This document shows positions 8,214-18,009 of a stretch of DNA of 64,000 nucleotides, one piece after another (position 1 is the first letter of the stretch; the number at the start of each line of letters is the position of its first letter). The position numbers were made by a program, and so were the translations under genes. Below the pieces are notes generated by a model. The model was not told where the DNA came from, ran no database searches, and saw only the letters and a list, made by a program, of their open reading frames with translations. The stretch covers positions 38,569-102,568 of the forward strand of contig NZ_BANX01000001.1 in NCBI RefSeq assembly GCF_000334455.1. Direction: 5' to 3'. This DNA comes from Gordonia soli NBRC 108243. GTDB taxonomy: Bacteria; Actinomycetota; Actinomycetes; Mycobacteriales; Mycobacteriaceae.

Positions 8214-10349
8214 CTACTCGCTCCGCGTTGACGCCGCGAGCCGCACGAGCTGGCCCGGCGTCGCGTCCGGCAGATAGGCCCGACTGATCGCCAGGCCGAT
8301 GCGCGGCAGATCGCTCTCGTCACGGAACGACAGGAACACCGGCTCGTACCGCGGGTTGAACTTCTTCTTGAACGCGTGCAGCGAGCGGAAACCGTAGAAC
8401 GGCTCCATCGCCGCCCCCAGGCTGTCGAGTACCCGGTCCATCCGCTCTGCCTCGGCGGCGTCGTCGCTGCGGGCCAGAGGCGCACCCGACAACGACAGGA
8501 ACTGCGCCCCTTCGTCTTTGAACGCCAGCGCGGACGATCCGATCAGATACTCGATGACCGGGCCGAACCCGTCCGACCGACGGCGCATCACGTCGAGGGT
8601 CCACCCGCGCACGACCGGGGTCCCGCTACCGTCGGCGGGTGCGTACACCGGGAGCCACGACAGCACGCCGTGAACACTCCCACTCTCGTCGAGTGCCAGC
8701 GCCACGCGGACCTCGGGATCGAGCGCTTCGTCGACGCTGCCGAGCGTGAAACCCATCTCCGGCAAGCCCTTGTCGCCCACCCATTCCTCGGAGATGGCAC
8801 GGACCTGTGACTTGATGGAGAAGGGTTCGTCGGCGAGCGCCACCAGGCGGAAGGTGATGTTCTCCTTCTTGGCCTTGTTGAGCGCCGACCGTACCCCCTG
8901 CCACGGCTTGCCCTTGAACGCCAGCTCCGGGAGATCGACGATGGTGTCCTCGGCGATCTGCACGCTGCGCCAACCGAGGTCGTCGGCGATCCGGGCGGTC
9001 GCCTCCCCCACCGAGAACCAGCACGGCGTCTTGCCGCTGCGCTCGGCGAAGTCGACGAAGTTGCGTACCGTTCCCCGGAGATCCTCGGATGCGCACACCG
9101 GATCCGCCAGCGCGAGCAGCGTTCCCATGTGTCGCTGATAGGCGACCGCACCGCTCCCGTTCTCCGCGAACAGGTATTCGTTACCCGGCCAGGTGATCAT
9201 CCACGACATGGTCCCGCCACCATGCGTGTGCAGCAGGTCCTTGACCTGCGCCACCGGATCACCACCGTCGTCACCGCTGCGCTTGATGCGCCACGGTGTG
9301 GCGAAAGCGAAGCGGCCCGGGATCAGGATGGCCAGCACCACCACCCACAGCAGCGTGGTACCGACAGTCACGCCGCCCTCGCTGTCGAAGTCGGTGAAGG
9401 CGACCAGGATGACGACGAGGACGGTCACGACCACGTTGAGGAGGCCCAGCACAACCGCCACCCACCATGCCCACCGCCGGCCACGACGGAGTTGATCGGC
9501 GATCAGCAGATTGATGACCAGCACGATGAGCATCGTGTAGACGGATTCGTCGTTCCCGTCCGTCGGTCCGAGGGGGCCACTGCCCGGGAAGAAGAACACG
9601 AGCAGGTTGGCACCGGCGATGATCAGCACCCCCGCGCAACCCAGCATCCGGACCTCGCGACGTGTGCGCGGCAGGTAGCCGTGCTCGCGGGTGCTGAACC
9701 AGCGCTCGCCGATCGGCAGCATGATGATCGTCGCGAGAACGTACTGCAGTGTCCCGAACGTCCCCTCGAACAAGAACGTGATGGCCACGACCGCACCCAG
9801 GAACACCCGAACACGCAGTCGCCACGGTGATCTCAATGTCGCCGATGCCACGGCGACCGCCGCGACCACCATCGTGATGGTCCCCGCGCCACGCGTCCGC
9901 GCCAGGTGATCGGCCCACTCCCATGAGGTGAAGTCGCGACTGAAGAACCAGACCAGCAGCACCGAGAGCAGTTCGGCGATGATCTTGCCCCCGAAGGCCA
10001 CGACGACGACCCGCGCGGTACCCAACCGCCACTCGGCCCAGCCGATCCCGACGGCGATGAGCAGCAACGCGATCAGATATTTGCCCGGACTCGGCTCGAA
10101 GACGGTGCTCGTGACGATGGTCCACCACTTGCCCTCCTCCAGCGCAGGCAGCCCGAAGGCCACATCGTGATACCAGGACAGGTGCGACGTGTGCCGCCAG
10201 AACGATCCCGTCGACAACCCGATCACGAACACCACCAGCCAGAGCGCGATGGTGAACGGGACGGCGGTGATCGCAGCCCGGACGCCGCGTAGCCGGTCGG
10301 CGACCTTCGGGGTCGCCTCGGGAGTCGGTTCGATGGTGGTGGATGTCAT
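8214..10349 (-). CDS. MprF-like membrane protein with DUF2156 domain
   Basis: A 711-residue protein. The N-terminal 370 residues hold about ten membrane helices, starting at FTIALWLVVFVIGLSTGSFW. The C-terminal half is a DUF2156 GNAT-like domain of the phosphatidylglycerol lysyltransferase type, with GNEYLFAENGSGAVAYQRHM, LALADPVCASEDLRGTVRNF, VGEATARIADDLGW, RSALNKAKKENITFRLV and, at the end, MEPFYGFRSLHAFKKKFNPRYEP. MprF family members move an aminoacyl group from tRNA to lipids and flip the product. No class II lysyl-tRNA synthetase domain, as in mycobacterial LysX, is attached. The ATG at 10349 overlaps the stop of the upstream esterase gene (ATGA), which indicates translational coupling. 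The exact lipid substrate is not deducible. Confidence 0.8.
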   Translation of the reverse strand: MTSTTIEPTPEATPKVADRLRGVRAAITAVPFTIALWLVVFVIGLSTGSFWRHTSHLSWYHDVAFGLPALEEGKWWTIVTSTVFEPSPGKYLIALLLIAVGIGWAEWRLGTARVVVVAFGGKIIAELLSVLLVWFFSRDFTSWEWADHLARTRGAGTITMVVAAVAVASATLRSPWRLRVRVFLGAVVAITFLFEGTFGTLQYVLATIIMLPIGERWFSTREHGYLPRTRREVRMLGCAGVLIIAGANLLVFFFPGSGPLGPTDGNDESVYTMLIVLVINLLIADQLRRGRRWAWWVAVVLGLLNVVVTVLVVILVAFTDFDSEGGVTVGTTLLWVVVLAILIPGRFAFATPWRIKRSGDDGGDPVAQVKDLLHTHGGGTMSWMITWPGNEYLFAENGSGAVAYQRHMGTLLALADPVCASEDLRGTVRNFVDFAERSGKTPCWFSVGEATARIADDLGWRSVQIAEDTIVDLPELAFKGKPWQGVRSALNKAKKENITFRLVALADEPFSIKSQVRAISEEWVGDKGLPEMGFTLGSVDEALDPEVRVALALDESGSVHGVLSWLPVYAPADGSGTPVVRGWTLDVMRRRSDGFGPVIEYLIGSSALAFKDEGAQFLSLSGAPLARSDDAAEAERMDRVLDSLGAAMEPFYGFRSLHAFKKKFNPRYEPVFLSFRDESDLPRIGLAISRAYLPDATPGQLVRLAASTRSE

Positions 10350-11638
10350 CCGGGGATTCCCAATCGTCGTGCGAGCCAGGGCAACTGTTGTTTCAGCGAG
10401 GCCGACCACACCGCGAAGGTGTGCCCACCGGGAACCTCGGAGTAGTGCACGTCCATGCCGGCCTTCCGCGCCGCCTCGTACGTGGTCTTCACACCCGGCT
10501 TGTACTCCCCGTCCGAACTGCCGACGGTGAACGCACCCGCCGAACCGGGGAACTTCCGGGTGGCCATCAGATCCATCGGATTCACCGCGCGGAATGCCGC
10601 GGCATCTCCACCGAAGGCGATGTCGATGGTGCGCTTACGATCTCCCAACGTCGGCTCGAGCTGACCCGACATGTCGAGGAAGGTCGGGTACTCGGTCGGA
10701 TAGTTCGTCGCGAGTTGCAGCGCACACGTCCCGCCGTACGACAACCCGCCCGCAGACCAGTGTCGACGATCGGTGTCGGCGGCGGTGATCTCCGATGCGG
10801 CCCAGGCGCCGACGTCGGCCGTCAGATATGTCCCGACCTCACCGAGGCGCGAGTTCATGCAGAGCGGATTGCCCAGTTCTGTGCCGGTGCCGTCGGCCAC
10901 GATGACGATCGGGGTCAGTCCGTGGTGTGCGCGGGCGAAGGCGTCCATCGTGTTCACCAGTTGCCCACCGAGCAGCCAGTCGTCGGGTGAGCCGGGTTGT
11001 CCGGCCAGGAGGACGAGCACGGGCAACCGGGGAGCGGGGCTGGTGAAGATCGCGGGCGGTAGATAGACCTTGGCCGGTCGCGCCGTGAAGCGTGACTTCG
11101 TCGGCGGTATCGTAGCCGTCAGGATCGCACCGCCGGCGGGCATCTCGGACGGCTTGTGCCACTGGTCGATCGGGACGACCTTCAGATCGTCGCGATCGAG
11201 CTCGGACAACGAGACCGACCGTGCGCCGACGTCACCTGCGAGCGCCCCGACCGTCGGGTACGAGGCGTAGGAGATGTTGATGTGCGCGAGTCCGAGGGCG
11301 ATGGCGAGAATTCCGGCGATCACGGTGACGACCCGACCGGCGATTCCGGGTCCGACGATCAACCGCGCGATCACGAGCACGACACCGAGAACTGCGACGC
11401 CGCCCCAGGCGTAGACCTTGAGCGGGATCGGTTCCGGGAACGGACGCCACACCTTCTCCACGACGAAGTACGCGGCCACGGTCAGCGCCGCCGACACCGC
11501 GACCGCGATCGGCACCACGACGAGCAGGTAGCGCTTGCGTGGCAAGAGGATCAACCAGGCGAAGCCCAGGACACCGGCCACCGTCACCCCGAGGGGAACC
11601 CATCCGTCGATGATGGACAGTTGCGCGGCATCACCCAT
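10346..11638 (-). CDS. membrane-anchored esterase (Ag85/esterase D-like fold)
   Basis: A 430-residue protein with four N-terminal membrane helices (about residues 12-125) followed by an extracytoplasmic alpha/beta hydrolase domain. The hydrolase has LPVLVLLAGQPGSPDDWLL (oxyanion side), the nucleophile elbow GLSYGG, a DGEYKPG stretch and the late histidine in VPGGHTFAVWSASL. The fold resembles the esterase/mycolyltransferase group. Ag85-type transfer of mycolic acid is possible, but this protein lacks a cleavable signal peptide and is held by helices instead. It is translationally coupled to the MprF-like gene, so both probably act on cell-envelope lipids. The start ATG at 11638 has GAAGGG upstream. 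Confidence 0.78.
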   Translation of the reverse strand: MGDAAQLSIIDGWVPLGVTVAGVLGFAWLILLPRKRYLLVVVPIAVAVSAALTVAAYFVVEKVWRPFPEPIPLKVYAWGGVAVLGVVLVIARLIVGPGIAGRVVTVIAGILAIALGLAHINISYASYPTVGALAGDVGARSVSLSELDRDDLKVVPIDQWHKPSEMPAGGAILTATIPPTKSRFTARPAKVYLPPAIFTSPAPRLPVLVLLAGQPGSPDDWLLGGQLVNTMDAFARAHHGLTPIVIVADGTGTELGNPLCMNSRLGEVGTYLTADVGAWAASEITAADTDRRHWSAGGLSYGGTCALQLATNYPTEYPTFLDMSGQLEPTLGDRKRTIDIAFGGDAAAFRAVNPMDLMATRKFPGSAGAFTVGSSDGEYKPGVKTTYEAARKAGMDVHYSEVPGGHTFAVWSASLKQQLPWLARRLGIPG

Positions 11639-12100
11639 CGTCCTGGCCCTTCGCAGGAGGAAACCTGGACGTCAGATTAGCAACAGTTACGCGATATGGA
11701 CCGTCAATGAACACTCTGGTCAGGCGTTGCGAGAAATCGACTTCGCACGCGAATCATGCGCCAGGCGAACGGATCACGAATCCAGGACATCAGCCGACAA
11801 ATGATGTGTGAGAAATGCGCGAGCGATTCGACGAAACAGCGTCTGAATGACAGGTGAGAATCGGCGAAATGACGGGATGAACCCTACTCAGAAGTGACGC
11901 ACACCGACGGAGGAGAACAAAGCATGCCCGATCAGGCTGTAGTGGAGGACATACGGATCGAACGTATCAAGGGCACCCCATCCGGCGCATCCCCCTCGAT
12001 CTCTCAGCGAGACCACCTGATCGTAAGACACGATTCGTCGTCGTGTCGCCGTTTCGACACTTTTCGGACAGAACCGACCCGGAATCGCTGGTGGAACCGA
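11639..12100. other. 462-base gap between esterase and map
   Basis: It is richer in A and T than its surroundings. It must contain the promoter for the esterase gene (minus strand). On the plus strand there is a very good ribosome binding site, GGAGGAG at 11910-11916, eight bases before an ATG at 11924 (peptide start MPDQAVVEDIRIERIK). That reading frame has no stop until 12490 and would run antisense through the end of map, so it is not called as a gene here. Confidence 0.4.
12027..12060 (+). terminator. two mutually exclusive stems ending in TTTT
   Basis: GACACGA (12027-12033) can pair with TCGTGTC (12041-12047). GTGTCG (12043-12048) can instead pair with CGACAC (12055-12060), which is followed by TTTT. 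The two stems share bases, as in an attenuator. The T run is on the plus strand only, so it would stop plus-strand transcription coming from the 11924 region and does not serve map. Confidence 0.35.
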
Positions 12101-12898
12101 TCAGCTGCGCGGTCGGACGGTGAGGATGCGAGGACCGTCCTCGGTCACGGCGACGGTGTGTTCCCAGTGCGCCGCCCGGCTGCCGTCGTCGGTGACCACG
12201 GTCCAATCGTCGTCCAAGACGGTCGTCTCGGTGGTACCGAGGGTGAGCATCGGCTCGATCGCAAGTGTCGAACCGACCACGAGTACCGGTCCGCGGTTGG
12301 GTTTGCCCTCGTTGGCCAGGAACGGCTCGAGGTGCATCTCCCGACCGATGCCGTGTCCGCCGTATCCGGACACGATGCCGAAGGAGCGTCCGAACTTCTG
12401 CTCGGCGGCCTTGGTGCCGTTCTCGATGGCGTGCGAGATGTCGGTCAGCCGCGCGCCGTCGACCATCGCCGCGATACCTGCCTCCAGTGAGATCCGGGTG
12501 GCATCGCTGAGTTCGGCATCCGCGGTGGACAACTCGCCGACACCGAAGGACCACGCCGAGTCACCGTGCCATCCGTCGAGGATCGCACCGCAGTCGATGG
12601 ATACGAGGTCGCCCTCGGCGAGCACCACGTCCGCGGACGGGATGCCGTGGACGACCACGTCGTTGACCGAGCTGCAGATCGACCCGGGGAAGCCGTGATA
12701 GCCCTTGAACGAGGGCACCGCACCGGCTTCACGGATCACCGTCTCGGCGACCTCGTCGAGTTCCAAGGTGCTGACCCCCGGCACGGACGCCGCGCGGACG
12801 GCCACGAGAGCGGCGCCGACGATGGCGCCGGCCTCGCTCATGGCCTCGAGCTCACCCGGCGACCTGAAAGGCACCGGTTTCGGCTTACGAAATCCCAT
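12101..12898 (-). CDS. map: methionine aminopeptidase, type I
   Basis: A 265-residue enzyme that removes the initiator methionine from new proteins. The fold and metal ligands are visible: [31 protein letters not shown] with the substrate-binding His, [20 protein letters not shown] (two Asp ligands), [14 protein letters not shown] (His ligand) and [20 protein letters not shown] (Glu ligand region). It lies 21 bases downstream of adk on the same strand, and together with secY forms the conserved secY-adk-map unit of actinobacteria. Length is normal and no N-terminal SH3-like extension is present. Confidence 0.95.
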   Translation of the reverse strand: MGFRKPKPVPFRSPGELEAMSEAGAIVGAALVAVRAASVPGVSTLELDEVAETVIREAGAVPSFKGYHGFPGSICSSVNDVVVHGIPSADVVLAEGDLVSIDCGAILDGWHGDSAWSFGVGELSTADAELSDATRISLEAGIAAMVDGARLTDISHAIENGTKAAEQKFGRSFGIVSGYGGHGIGREMHLEPFLANEGKPNRGPVLVVGSTLAIEPMLTLGTTETTVLDDDWTVVTDDGSRAAHWEHTVAVTEDGPRILTVRPRS

Positions 12899-12919
12899 GG
12901 CAGGACGCCGGTGTACGGC

Positions 12920-13477
12920 TCAGGACTCCCGGACGGCCGCGAGCGCGCCGAGCACGCGCTGATGGACGTCCTGGACGTCGCCGACGGCGTCGATGGTCTG
13001 CACCTGGTCGGCGTAGTACTCCAGCAGCGGAGCGGTCTCCTTGGTGTAGACCGCGAGCCGGTTGCGGATCACGTCCTCGGTGTCGTCGGCGCGGCCGCGG
13101 GCGAGCATGCGCTCGACCACGACGTCGGCATCGACGACGAAGGACAGGACGGCATCCAGCGAGTGCTCCGAGGACGCGAGGATCTCGGCCAGCGCGTCAC
13201 CCTGCTCGGTCGAGCGGGGGAAGCCGTCGAGGATGAACCCCTTGACCGCGTCCGGTTCGACGATCCGGGCACGGACCATGTCGACGGTGATCTCGGACGG
13301 GACCAGGTCACCGGCATCGAGGTAACGCTTGGCCTCGATGCCGACCGCGGTTCCCTGCGAGATGTTGGCGCGGAAGAGGTCTCCGGTGGAGATGTGCGGG
13401 ATGCCGAGAGCTTCGGACAGAAGTTCGGCCTGCGTACCCTTGCCGGCGCCGGGGGGCCCGAGAATGACCAGTCTCAC
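12920..13477 (-). CDS. adk: adenylate kinase (short form)
   Basis: A 185-residue adenylate kinase, interconverting AMP, ADP and ATP. It has the P-loop [10 protein letters not shown] near residue 7, the AMP-binding [10 protein letters not shown], and the signature [12 protein letters not shown] near residue 80. The LID region is short ([16 protein letters not shown]) with no zinc-binding cysteines, as usual in actinobacteria. The GTG start at 13477 overlaps the secY stop (GTGA), so translation is coupled. Confidence 0.96.
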   Translation of the reverse strand: MRLVILGPPGAGKGTQAELLSEALGIPHISTGDLFRANISQGTAVGIEAKRYLDAGDLVPSEITVDMVRARIVEPDAVKGFILDGFPRSTEQGDALAEILASSEHSLDAVLSFVVDADVVVERMLARGRADDTEDVIRNRLAVYTKETAPLLEYYADQVQTIDAVGDVQDVHQRVLGALAAVRES

Positions 13478-14802
13478 TTAAGGAATCCTTCGTACTTACG
13501 TTGCATCAATTGACTGTTGACCTGCTTCATCGTGTCCAGACCCACGCCGACCATGATCAACACGGCCGTGCCCCCAAATGGCAGGTTCTGGACGCCGCCG
13601 CTGTTACCGATCTCGAGGAAGAGGTTCGGCAGGACGGCGATGATGCCCAGATAGATCGACCCCGGCAGGGTGATGCGGCTCAGCACATACCCCAGGTAGT
13701 CGGCGGTCGGCTGCCCCGGACGGATGCCCGGGATGAAGCCGCCGTATTTCTTCATGTCGTCCGCGCGCTCCTCCGGGTTGAAGGTGACCGCGACGTAGAA
13801 GTAGGTGAAGAAGATGATCATCAGGAAGTAGACGAGGATGTACACCCAGCTGCTGGGGTCCGTCAGGTACTGACTGATGTATCGCTGCCACGTCGACTGC
13901 TCGCCCTGATCGGAGCCCTGCGTCAGCTGCAGGATGAGTTGCGGCAGGTAGAGCAGTGACGACGCGAAGATGACCGGGATGACGCCGGCCTGGTTGACCT
14001 TGAGCGGCAGATAGGTCGACGATCCGCCGTACATCTTGCGGCCCACCATGCGTTTCGCATACTGCACCGGGATTCGGCGTTGCCCCTGCTCGATGAACAC
14101 CACGCCTGCCACGATGAGCAGCGCCGCAACACAGACCAGGCCGAACACCAGTCCACCACGGGTGTCGAGGATCGTCTTCCCCTCGGCAGGGATGCGGGCC
14201 GCGATACCGGCGAAGATCAGCAGCGACATGCCGTTGCCGATGCCGCGCTCTGTGATGAGCTCGCCGAACCACATGACCACACAGGCTCCGGCGGTCATCA
14301 CGAGCACGATGATCGCCAGCCCGAAGATGGACTGGTCGTTGAGGATCTGCTGCGACGTGGAGCAATCCTGGAGGAGCTGCCCGCGGTCGGCGAGAGCCAC
14401 GATGCCGGTCGACTGGAGCAGCGCCAGCGCCACCGTGAGGTAGCGGGTGTACTGCGTCATCTTCGCCTGGCCGGACTGGCCCTCCTTGCGCAACTGCTCG
14501 AAGCGCGGGATGACGACGGTCAGCAACTGCACGATGATGCTGGCCGTGATGTACGGCATGATGCCGATCGCGAAGACCGACAGCTGCAGCAGTGCGCCGC
14601 CGGAGAACATGTTGATCAGCGAGTAGATGTTCGCCGAATCACCGCGGGAGACCTCGTCGAGACACTGACGGACCGCTTGGTAGTCGACACCCGGCGACGG
14701 GATCGTCGCACCGAGGCGGTAGAGGATGACGATGCCGATGACGAAGAGGATCTTCTTCCTCAGATCGGGCGTCCGGAAGGCCGCGACGACGGGGGAAAGC
14801 AC
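13474..14802 (-). CDS. secY: preprotein translocase subunit SecY
   Basis: The 442-residue central pore of the Sec translocon, with ten predicted membrane helices. Typical features are [19 protein letters not shown] in helix 1, the long periplasmic plug region after [34 protein letters not shown], the cytoplasmic loop [17 protein letters not shown] and [21 protein letters not shown] before the last helices. The GTG at 14802 is chosen because AAGGAGGAG is five bases upstream; the upstream in-frame ATG at 14859 would place this site inside the gene. In the classical spc operon secY follows rplO directly; here a 225-base gap with its own likely promoter separates them. Confidence 0.96.
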   Translation of the reverse strand: MLSPVVAAFRTPDLRKKILFVIGIVILYRLGATIPSPGVDYQAVRQCLDEVSRGDSANIYSLINMFSGGALLQLSVFAIGIMPYITASIIVQLLTVVIPRFEQLRKEGQSGQAKMTQYTRYLTVALALLQSTGIVALADRGQLLQDCSTSQQILNDQSIFGLAIIVLVMTAGACVVMWFGELITERGIGNGMSLLIFAGIAARIPAEGKTILDTRGGLVFGLVCVAALLIVAGVVFIEQGQRRIPVQYAKRMVGRKMYGGSSTYLPLKVNQAGVIPVIFASSLLYLPQLILQLTQGSDQGEQSTWQRYISQYLTDPSSWVYILVYFLMIIFFTYFYVAVTFNPEERADDMKKYGGFIPGIRPGQPTADYLGYVLSRITLPGSIYLGIIAVLPNLFLEIGNSGGVQNLPFGGTAVLIMVGVGLDTMKQVNSQLMQRKYEGFLK

Positions 14803-14897
14803 TAACTCCTCCTTGGGACGACCACGCGGAGGATTTCCGGCCCCCACGTGCTCGGTCAATCGACGATGATCGAGAACAGCCTCACGACAACGGTTGA

Positions 14898-14906
14898 ACT
14901 CTAACA
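14898..14906 (-). promoter_or_regulatory. extended -10 element for secY-adk-map
   Basis: On the minus strand TG-T-TAGAGT forms an extended -10 about 95 bases before the secY start. No convincing -35 lies 17 bases upstream, which is acceptable for an extended -10. It would make secY-adk-map independent of the ribosomal genes. Confidence 0.4.
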
Positions 14907-15027
14907 GTCACGCCATCGTGCCTGATCTGAGGCGGTGTGCCCGTGCAACAGGTCCCTGACGACGTCGGTCCGTGCGGGCGGCCCCGACCCCGACGAGGTC
15001 GGATCCGCCCACACGGACACGGCGAAA

Positions 15028-15468
15028 CTAGAGCTCGGTGGCGCTGCCACCGGCAGCGGTGATCTTCTCCTTGGCCGAGGCGGTGAACTTGTTGGCGGTG
15101 ATGTCGACCTTGACCGACAGGTCACCGTCGCCGAGCACCTTGACCAACTGGTTCTTGCGGACGGCGCCGGCGGAGACGAGCTCGTCCACGCCGATGGTGC
15201 CACCCTGCGGGAAGAGCCGCGAGATGTCGCCGACGTTGACGACCTGGTACTCGATCCGGTTGCGGTTGGTGAAGCCCTTGAGCTTCGGCAGCCGCATGTG
15301 GATCGGCATCTGGCCACCCTCGAAGGCGGCGGGCACGTTCTTACGCGCCTTGGTGCCCTTGGTGCCGCGACCCGCGGTCTTACCCTTGGAGCCCTCGCCG
15401 CGACCGACGCGCGTCTTCTCGGTCTTCGACCCCGGTGCGGGGCGAAGATGATGGAGCTTGATGGTCAT
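15028..15468 (-). CDS. rplO: 50S ribosomal protein L15
   Basis: A 146-residue L15, a late-assembly protein of the large subunit. The Gly/Lys-rich N-terminus ([19 protein letters not shown] and [12 protein letters not shown]) binds 23S rRNA, and the C-terminal half contains [20 protein letters not shown]. Last gene of the rpsH-rplO unit; the start is four bases after the rpmD stop. Confidence 0.97.
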   Translation of the reverse strand: MTIKLHHLRPAPGSKTEKTRVGRGEGSKGKTAGRGTKGTKARKNVPAAFEGGQMPIHMRLPKLKGFTNRNRIEYQVVNVGDISRLFPQGGTIGVDELVSAGAVRKNQLVKVLGDGDLSVKVDITANKFTASAKEKITAAGGSATEL

Positions 15469-15472
15469 TGCG

Positions 15473-15652
15473 TCATACCTCTTCGACTGTCACGAGGTGG
15501 CGAACCGCATTGATCAGGCCGCGGTTGCCGGGAGTGTCCTCGCGGGTGACCGTCTTGCGGATGCCCTTGAGTCCCAGGGTCCGCAGGCTGTCACGCTGGT
15601 TGCTCTTGGTCCCGATGGTGCTCTTGATCTGTGTGATCTTCAGCTGTGCCAT
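15473..15652 (-). CDS. rpmD: 50S ribosomal protein L30
   Basis: A 59-residue L30: [20 protein letters not shown], then [13 protein letters not shown] and RHLVTVEEV at the end. The true start is the ATG at 15652, one base after the rpsE stop codon; a longer frame upstream is only an overlap with rpsE. Length and order (rpsE-rpmD-rplO) are standard. Confidence 0.96.
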   Translation of the reverse strand: MAQLKITQIKSTIGTKSNQRDSLRTLGLKGIRKTVTREDTPGNRGLINAVRHLVTVEEV

Positions 15653-15653
15653 G

Positions 15654-16322
15654 TCAGGCTCCCTGTCCGGCACGGGCGCGCAACATACCTGCCGGCGCCA
15701 CGTCCTCGATCGGAAGACCGCGGCGGGCCGCGACCTCTTCGGGGCGCTGGAGCAGCTTGAGCGCGGCCACGGTCGCATGCACGACGTTGATCGCGTTGTC
15801 GCTGCCCAGGCTCTTGGCGAGCACATCGTGCACGCCTGCGCACTCGAGCACGGCACGCACCGCGCCACCGGCGATCACACCGGTACCCGGGCTGGCCGGA
15901 CGCAGCAGGACGACGCCGGCTGCGGCCTCACCCTGAACCGGGTGGGTCACGGTGCCGCCGATGAGCGGGACGCGGAAGAAGTTCTTCCGAGCCTCCTCGA
16001 CGCCCTTCTGGATCGCGGCCGGGACTTCCTTGGCCTTGCCGTAGCCGACGCCCACGAGGCCCTGGCCGTCGCCGACGACGACGAGCGCGGTGAAGGAGAA
16101 CCGACGTCCACCCTTCACGACCTTGGAGACGCGGTTGATGGCTACGACGCGCTCGAGCTGGTTGCGGTCCTGATCGCGTCCTCCGCGATCTCCACCGCGA
16201 CGGTCACGGCCGCCGCCACCGCGACGATCGCCGCCGCGCTGGTCGTTGCCGCCACCGGCGTTTGCATTTGCGTTGTCGTTTCCGGCGGGTCCGTTTCCGC
16301 CGTCACGTTGACGTCCGGGCAT
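15654..16322 (-). CDS. rpsE: 30S ribosomal protein S5
   Basis: A 222-residue S5, needed for decoding accuracy. The first 50 residues are a Gly/Asn/Arg-rich low-complexity tail that is longer than in most bacteria and typical of actinobacteria. The conserved core follows: [39 protein letters not shown] and [20 protein letters not shown]. Confidence 0.96.
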   Translation of the reverse strand: MPGRQRDGGNGPAGNDNANANAGGGNDQRGGDRRGGGGRDRRGGDRGGRDQDRNQLERVVAINRVSKVVKGGRRFSFTALVVVGDGQGLVGVGYGKAKEVPAAIQKGVEEARKNFFRVPLIGGTVTHPVQGEAAAGVVLLRPASPGTGVIAGGAVRAVLECAGVHDVLAKSLGSDNAINVVHATVAALKLLQRPEEVAARRGLPIEDVAPAGMLRARAGQGA

Positions 16323-16368
16323 CAGAGGTTCCCTCCGGTCATGTGGGTAATGCTGTCAAAAGTGGTCA

Positions 16369-16770
16369 TCAGAACTTCAGCCCTCCCTCGCGGGCGGCAT
16401 CGGCGAGCGCGGCGATACGGCCGTGGTACTCCTTGCCACCACGGTCGAACACGACGGCGTCGACGCCTGCGGACTTGGCGCGGGCGGCGATCAGCTCGCC
16501 GACCTTGCGCGCCTGCTCCGACTTGTCGCCGCCGGCTGCCCGCACGTCGGCCTCGATCGACGACGCGGCGGCCAGCGTCTTGCCGGCCAGGTCGTCGATG
16601 AGCTGCACGTGGATGTGGCGCGAGCTGCGCTTGACGGCCAGACGGGGCCGCTCGGGCGTTCCGTTGATCTTCTTGCGCAGACGGAAGTGACGACGGGTGG
16701 TCGCCGTGCGTCGGCGGGTGGAGACGTCCTTGCCCACCGGAAGGCGCTTGGTGGTTGCTGTTTCACTCAT
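16369..16770 (-). CDS. rplR: 50S ribosomal protein L18
   Basis: A 133-residue L18, which binds 5S rRNA together with L5 and places it on the large subunit. Recognised by [40 protein letters not shown], the [13 protein letters not shown] helix, and the C-terminal [20 protein letters not shown]. It follows rplF by three bases. Confidence 0.96.
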   Translation of the reverse strand: MSETATTKRLPVGKDVSTRRRTATTRRHFRLRKKINGTPERPRLAVKRSSRHIHVQLIDDLAGKTLAAASSIEADVRAAGGDKSEQARKVGELIAARAKSAGVDAVVFDRGGKEYHGRIAALADAAREGGLKF

Positions 16771-16773
16771 GGC

Positions 16774-17310
16774 TTACTTACCCGTCTTTCCGACCTTGCG
16801 GCGGATCTGCTCACCCTCGTAGCGAATGCCCTTGCCCTTGTACGGGTCCGGGCGACGCAGGCGGCGGATGTTCGCCGAGATCTGGCCGACTTGCTGCTTG
16901 TCGATACCCGACACCGAGAACTTGGTCGGCGACTCGACGGCAAAGGAGATGCCCTCGGGAGCCTCGATCGGCACGGGATGGCTGTAACCGAGGGCGAACT
17001 CGAGGTCCTTGCCCTTCGCCTGGACGCGGTAACCGACGCCGAAGATCTCCATCTTGGTCGTGTAACCCTGGGTCACACCGACCACCAGGTTGTTGACCAG
17101 CGAGCGGGAGAGACCGTGCAACGCACGGCTCTTGCGCTCGTCGTTGGGCCGACTGACGACAACGGCGTTGTCCTCCTTGGCCACGGTGATGGGCTCGGAG
17201 ACAGTGAGGCTCAGTTCCCCCTTGGGGCCCTTGACCTTCACGTGCTGGCCGTCGACGGTGACGTCGACGCCGGCCGGGATCTCGATGGGGTTCTTACCAA
17301 TACGCGACAT
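16774..17310 (-). CDS. rplF: 50S ribosomal protein L6
   Basis: A 178-residue L6, located at the factor-binding region of the large subunit. It has two repeated beta domains: [37 protein letters not shown] in the middle, and the C-terminal signature [20 protein letters not shown] with [10 protein letters not shown] at the end. Twelve bases separate it from the rpsH stop. Confidence 0.97.
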   Translation of the reverse strand: MSRIGKNPIEIPAGVDVTVDGQHVKVKGPKGELSLTVSEPITVAKEDNAVVVSRPNDERKSRALHGLSRSLVNNLVVGVTQGYTTKMEIFGVGYRVQAKGKDLEFALGYSHPVPIEAPEGISFAVESPTKFSVSGIDKQQVGQISANIRRLRRPDPYKGKGIRYEGEQIRRKVGKTGK

Positions 17311-17322
17311 TGTGAGACTCCC

Positions 17323-17721
17323 CTACCAGACGTAAGCGAGGACTTCGCCGCCCACGCCCTGGTTGGCTGCCTGGCGGTCGGTGAGCAGGCCGGACGACGT
17401 GGAGATGATGGCCACGCCGAGGCCGCCCAGCACCTTGGGCAGGTTGGTGGACTTTGCGTACACACGCAGACCCGGCTTGGAGACGCGTCGCAGACCAGCG
17501 ATGCTGCGCTCCCGGCTGGGGCCGTACTTGAGGGCGACGACGAGGCTCTTGCCGACCTCTGCGTCCTCCGTGCGGTAGTCGGTGATGTAACCCTCGCGCT
17601 TGAGGATCTCAGCGATGTTCACCTTGATCTTCGACGAGGGAAGGGTCACCTCGTCGTGGTACGCCGAGTTGGCGTTGCGCAGACGGGTCAAGAAGTCTGC
17701 GATCGGATCAGTCATGGTCAT
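17323..17721 (-). CDS. rpsH: 30S ribosomal protein S8
   Basis: A 132-residue S8, a primary 16S rRNA binder and in many bacteria the translational repressor of the spc operon. It begins [20 protein letters not shown] and carries [15 protein letters not shown] and the C-terminal signature [20 protein letters not shown]. The ATG at 17721 matches the family start; a second ATG two codons in is possible. Normally rpsN lies immediately upstream; here rpsH is the first gene of its unit, and rpsN is 12 kb away. Confidence 0.96.
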   Translation of the reverse strand: MTMTDPIADFLTRLRNANSAYHDEVTLPSSKIKVNIAEILKREGYITDYRTEDAEVGKSLVVALKYGPSRERSIAGLRRVSKPGLRVYAKSTNLPKVLGGLGVAIISTSSGLLTDRQAANQGVGGEVLAYVW

Positions 17722-17913
17722 GGTTGACCGGCAACCTTTCTCGTGGCGGTTCCCATACAGCGCAGTCCGGGGGATTCTCATCCCCTGGCCTCCGGTGGGC
17801 CTTCCACGAAGCGATTAGATTGGAAAAGGTTCTCGCCGTCGATGCCATCGGTTTGTCACCGGCACCGCCGACTGTTCAGTTGTGAGTGGTCGGCCTGGCA
17901 CACACCGGTGCGC

Positions 17914-17955
17914 AGGCAACCGGTCTAGTGTAGAGAACCCGCGGCGCAGACCCAA
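17914..17955 (-). promoter_or_regulatory. promoter of the rpsH-rplO ribosomal unit
   Basis: Minus strand: -35 TTGGGT (17950-17955), 17-base spacer, -10 TACACT (17927-17932), then four bases and CGGTTGCCT (17914-17922) near the expected start of transcription. The same arrangement, including the CGGTTGCCT box at the same distance, precedes rplN. Confidence 0.65.
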
Positions 17956-18009
17956 ATCGGCGCTGGTCGGACCCCTCGATCTGCGACCGGGAGTCGCCCA
18001 CCACGGGTG

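Noticed and set aside
7502..8287. A 261-codon plus-strand frame
   Set aside because: The minus-strand gene at 7598-8050 has a good ribosome binding site and protein-like sequence; the plus frame runs through the hairpin at 8136-8195.
9129..9830. A 233-codon plus-strand frame within the mprF-like gene
   Set aside because: His/Asp/Gln-rich shadow translation without motifs.
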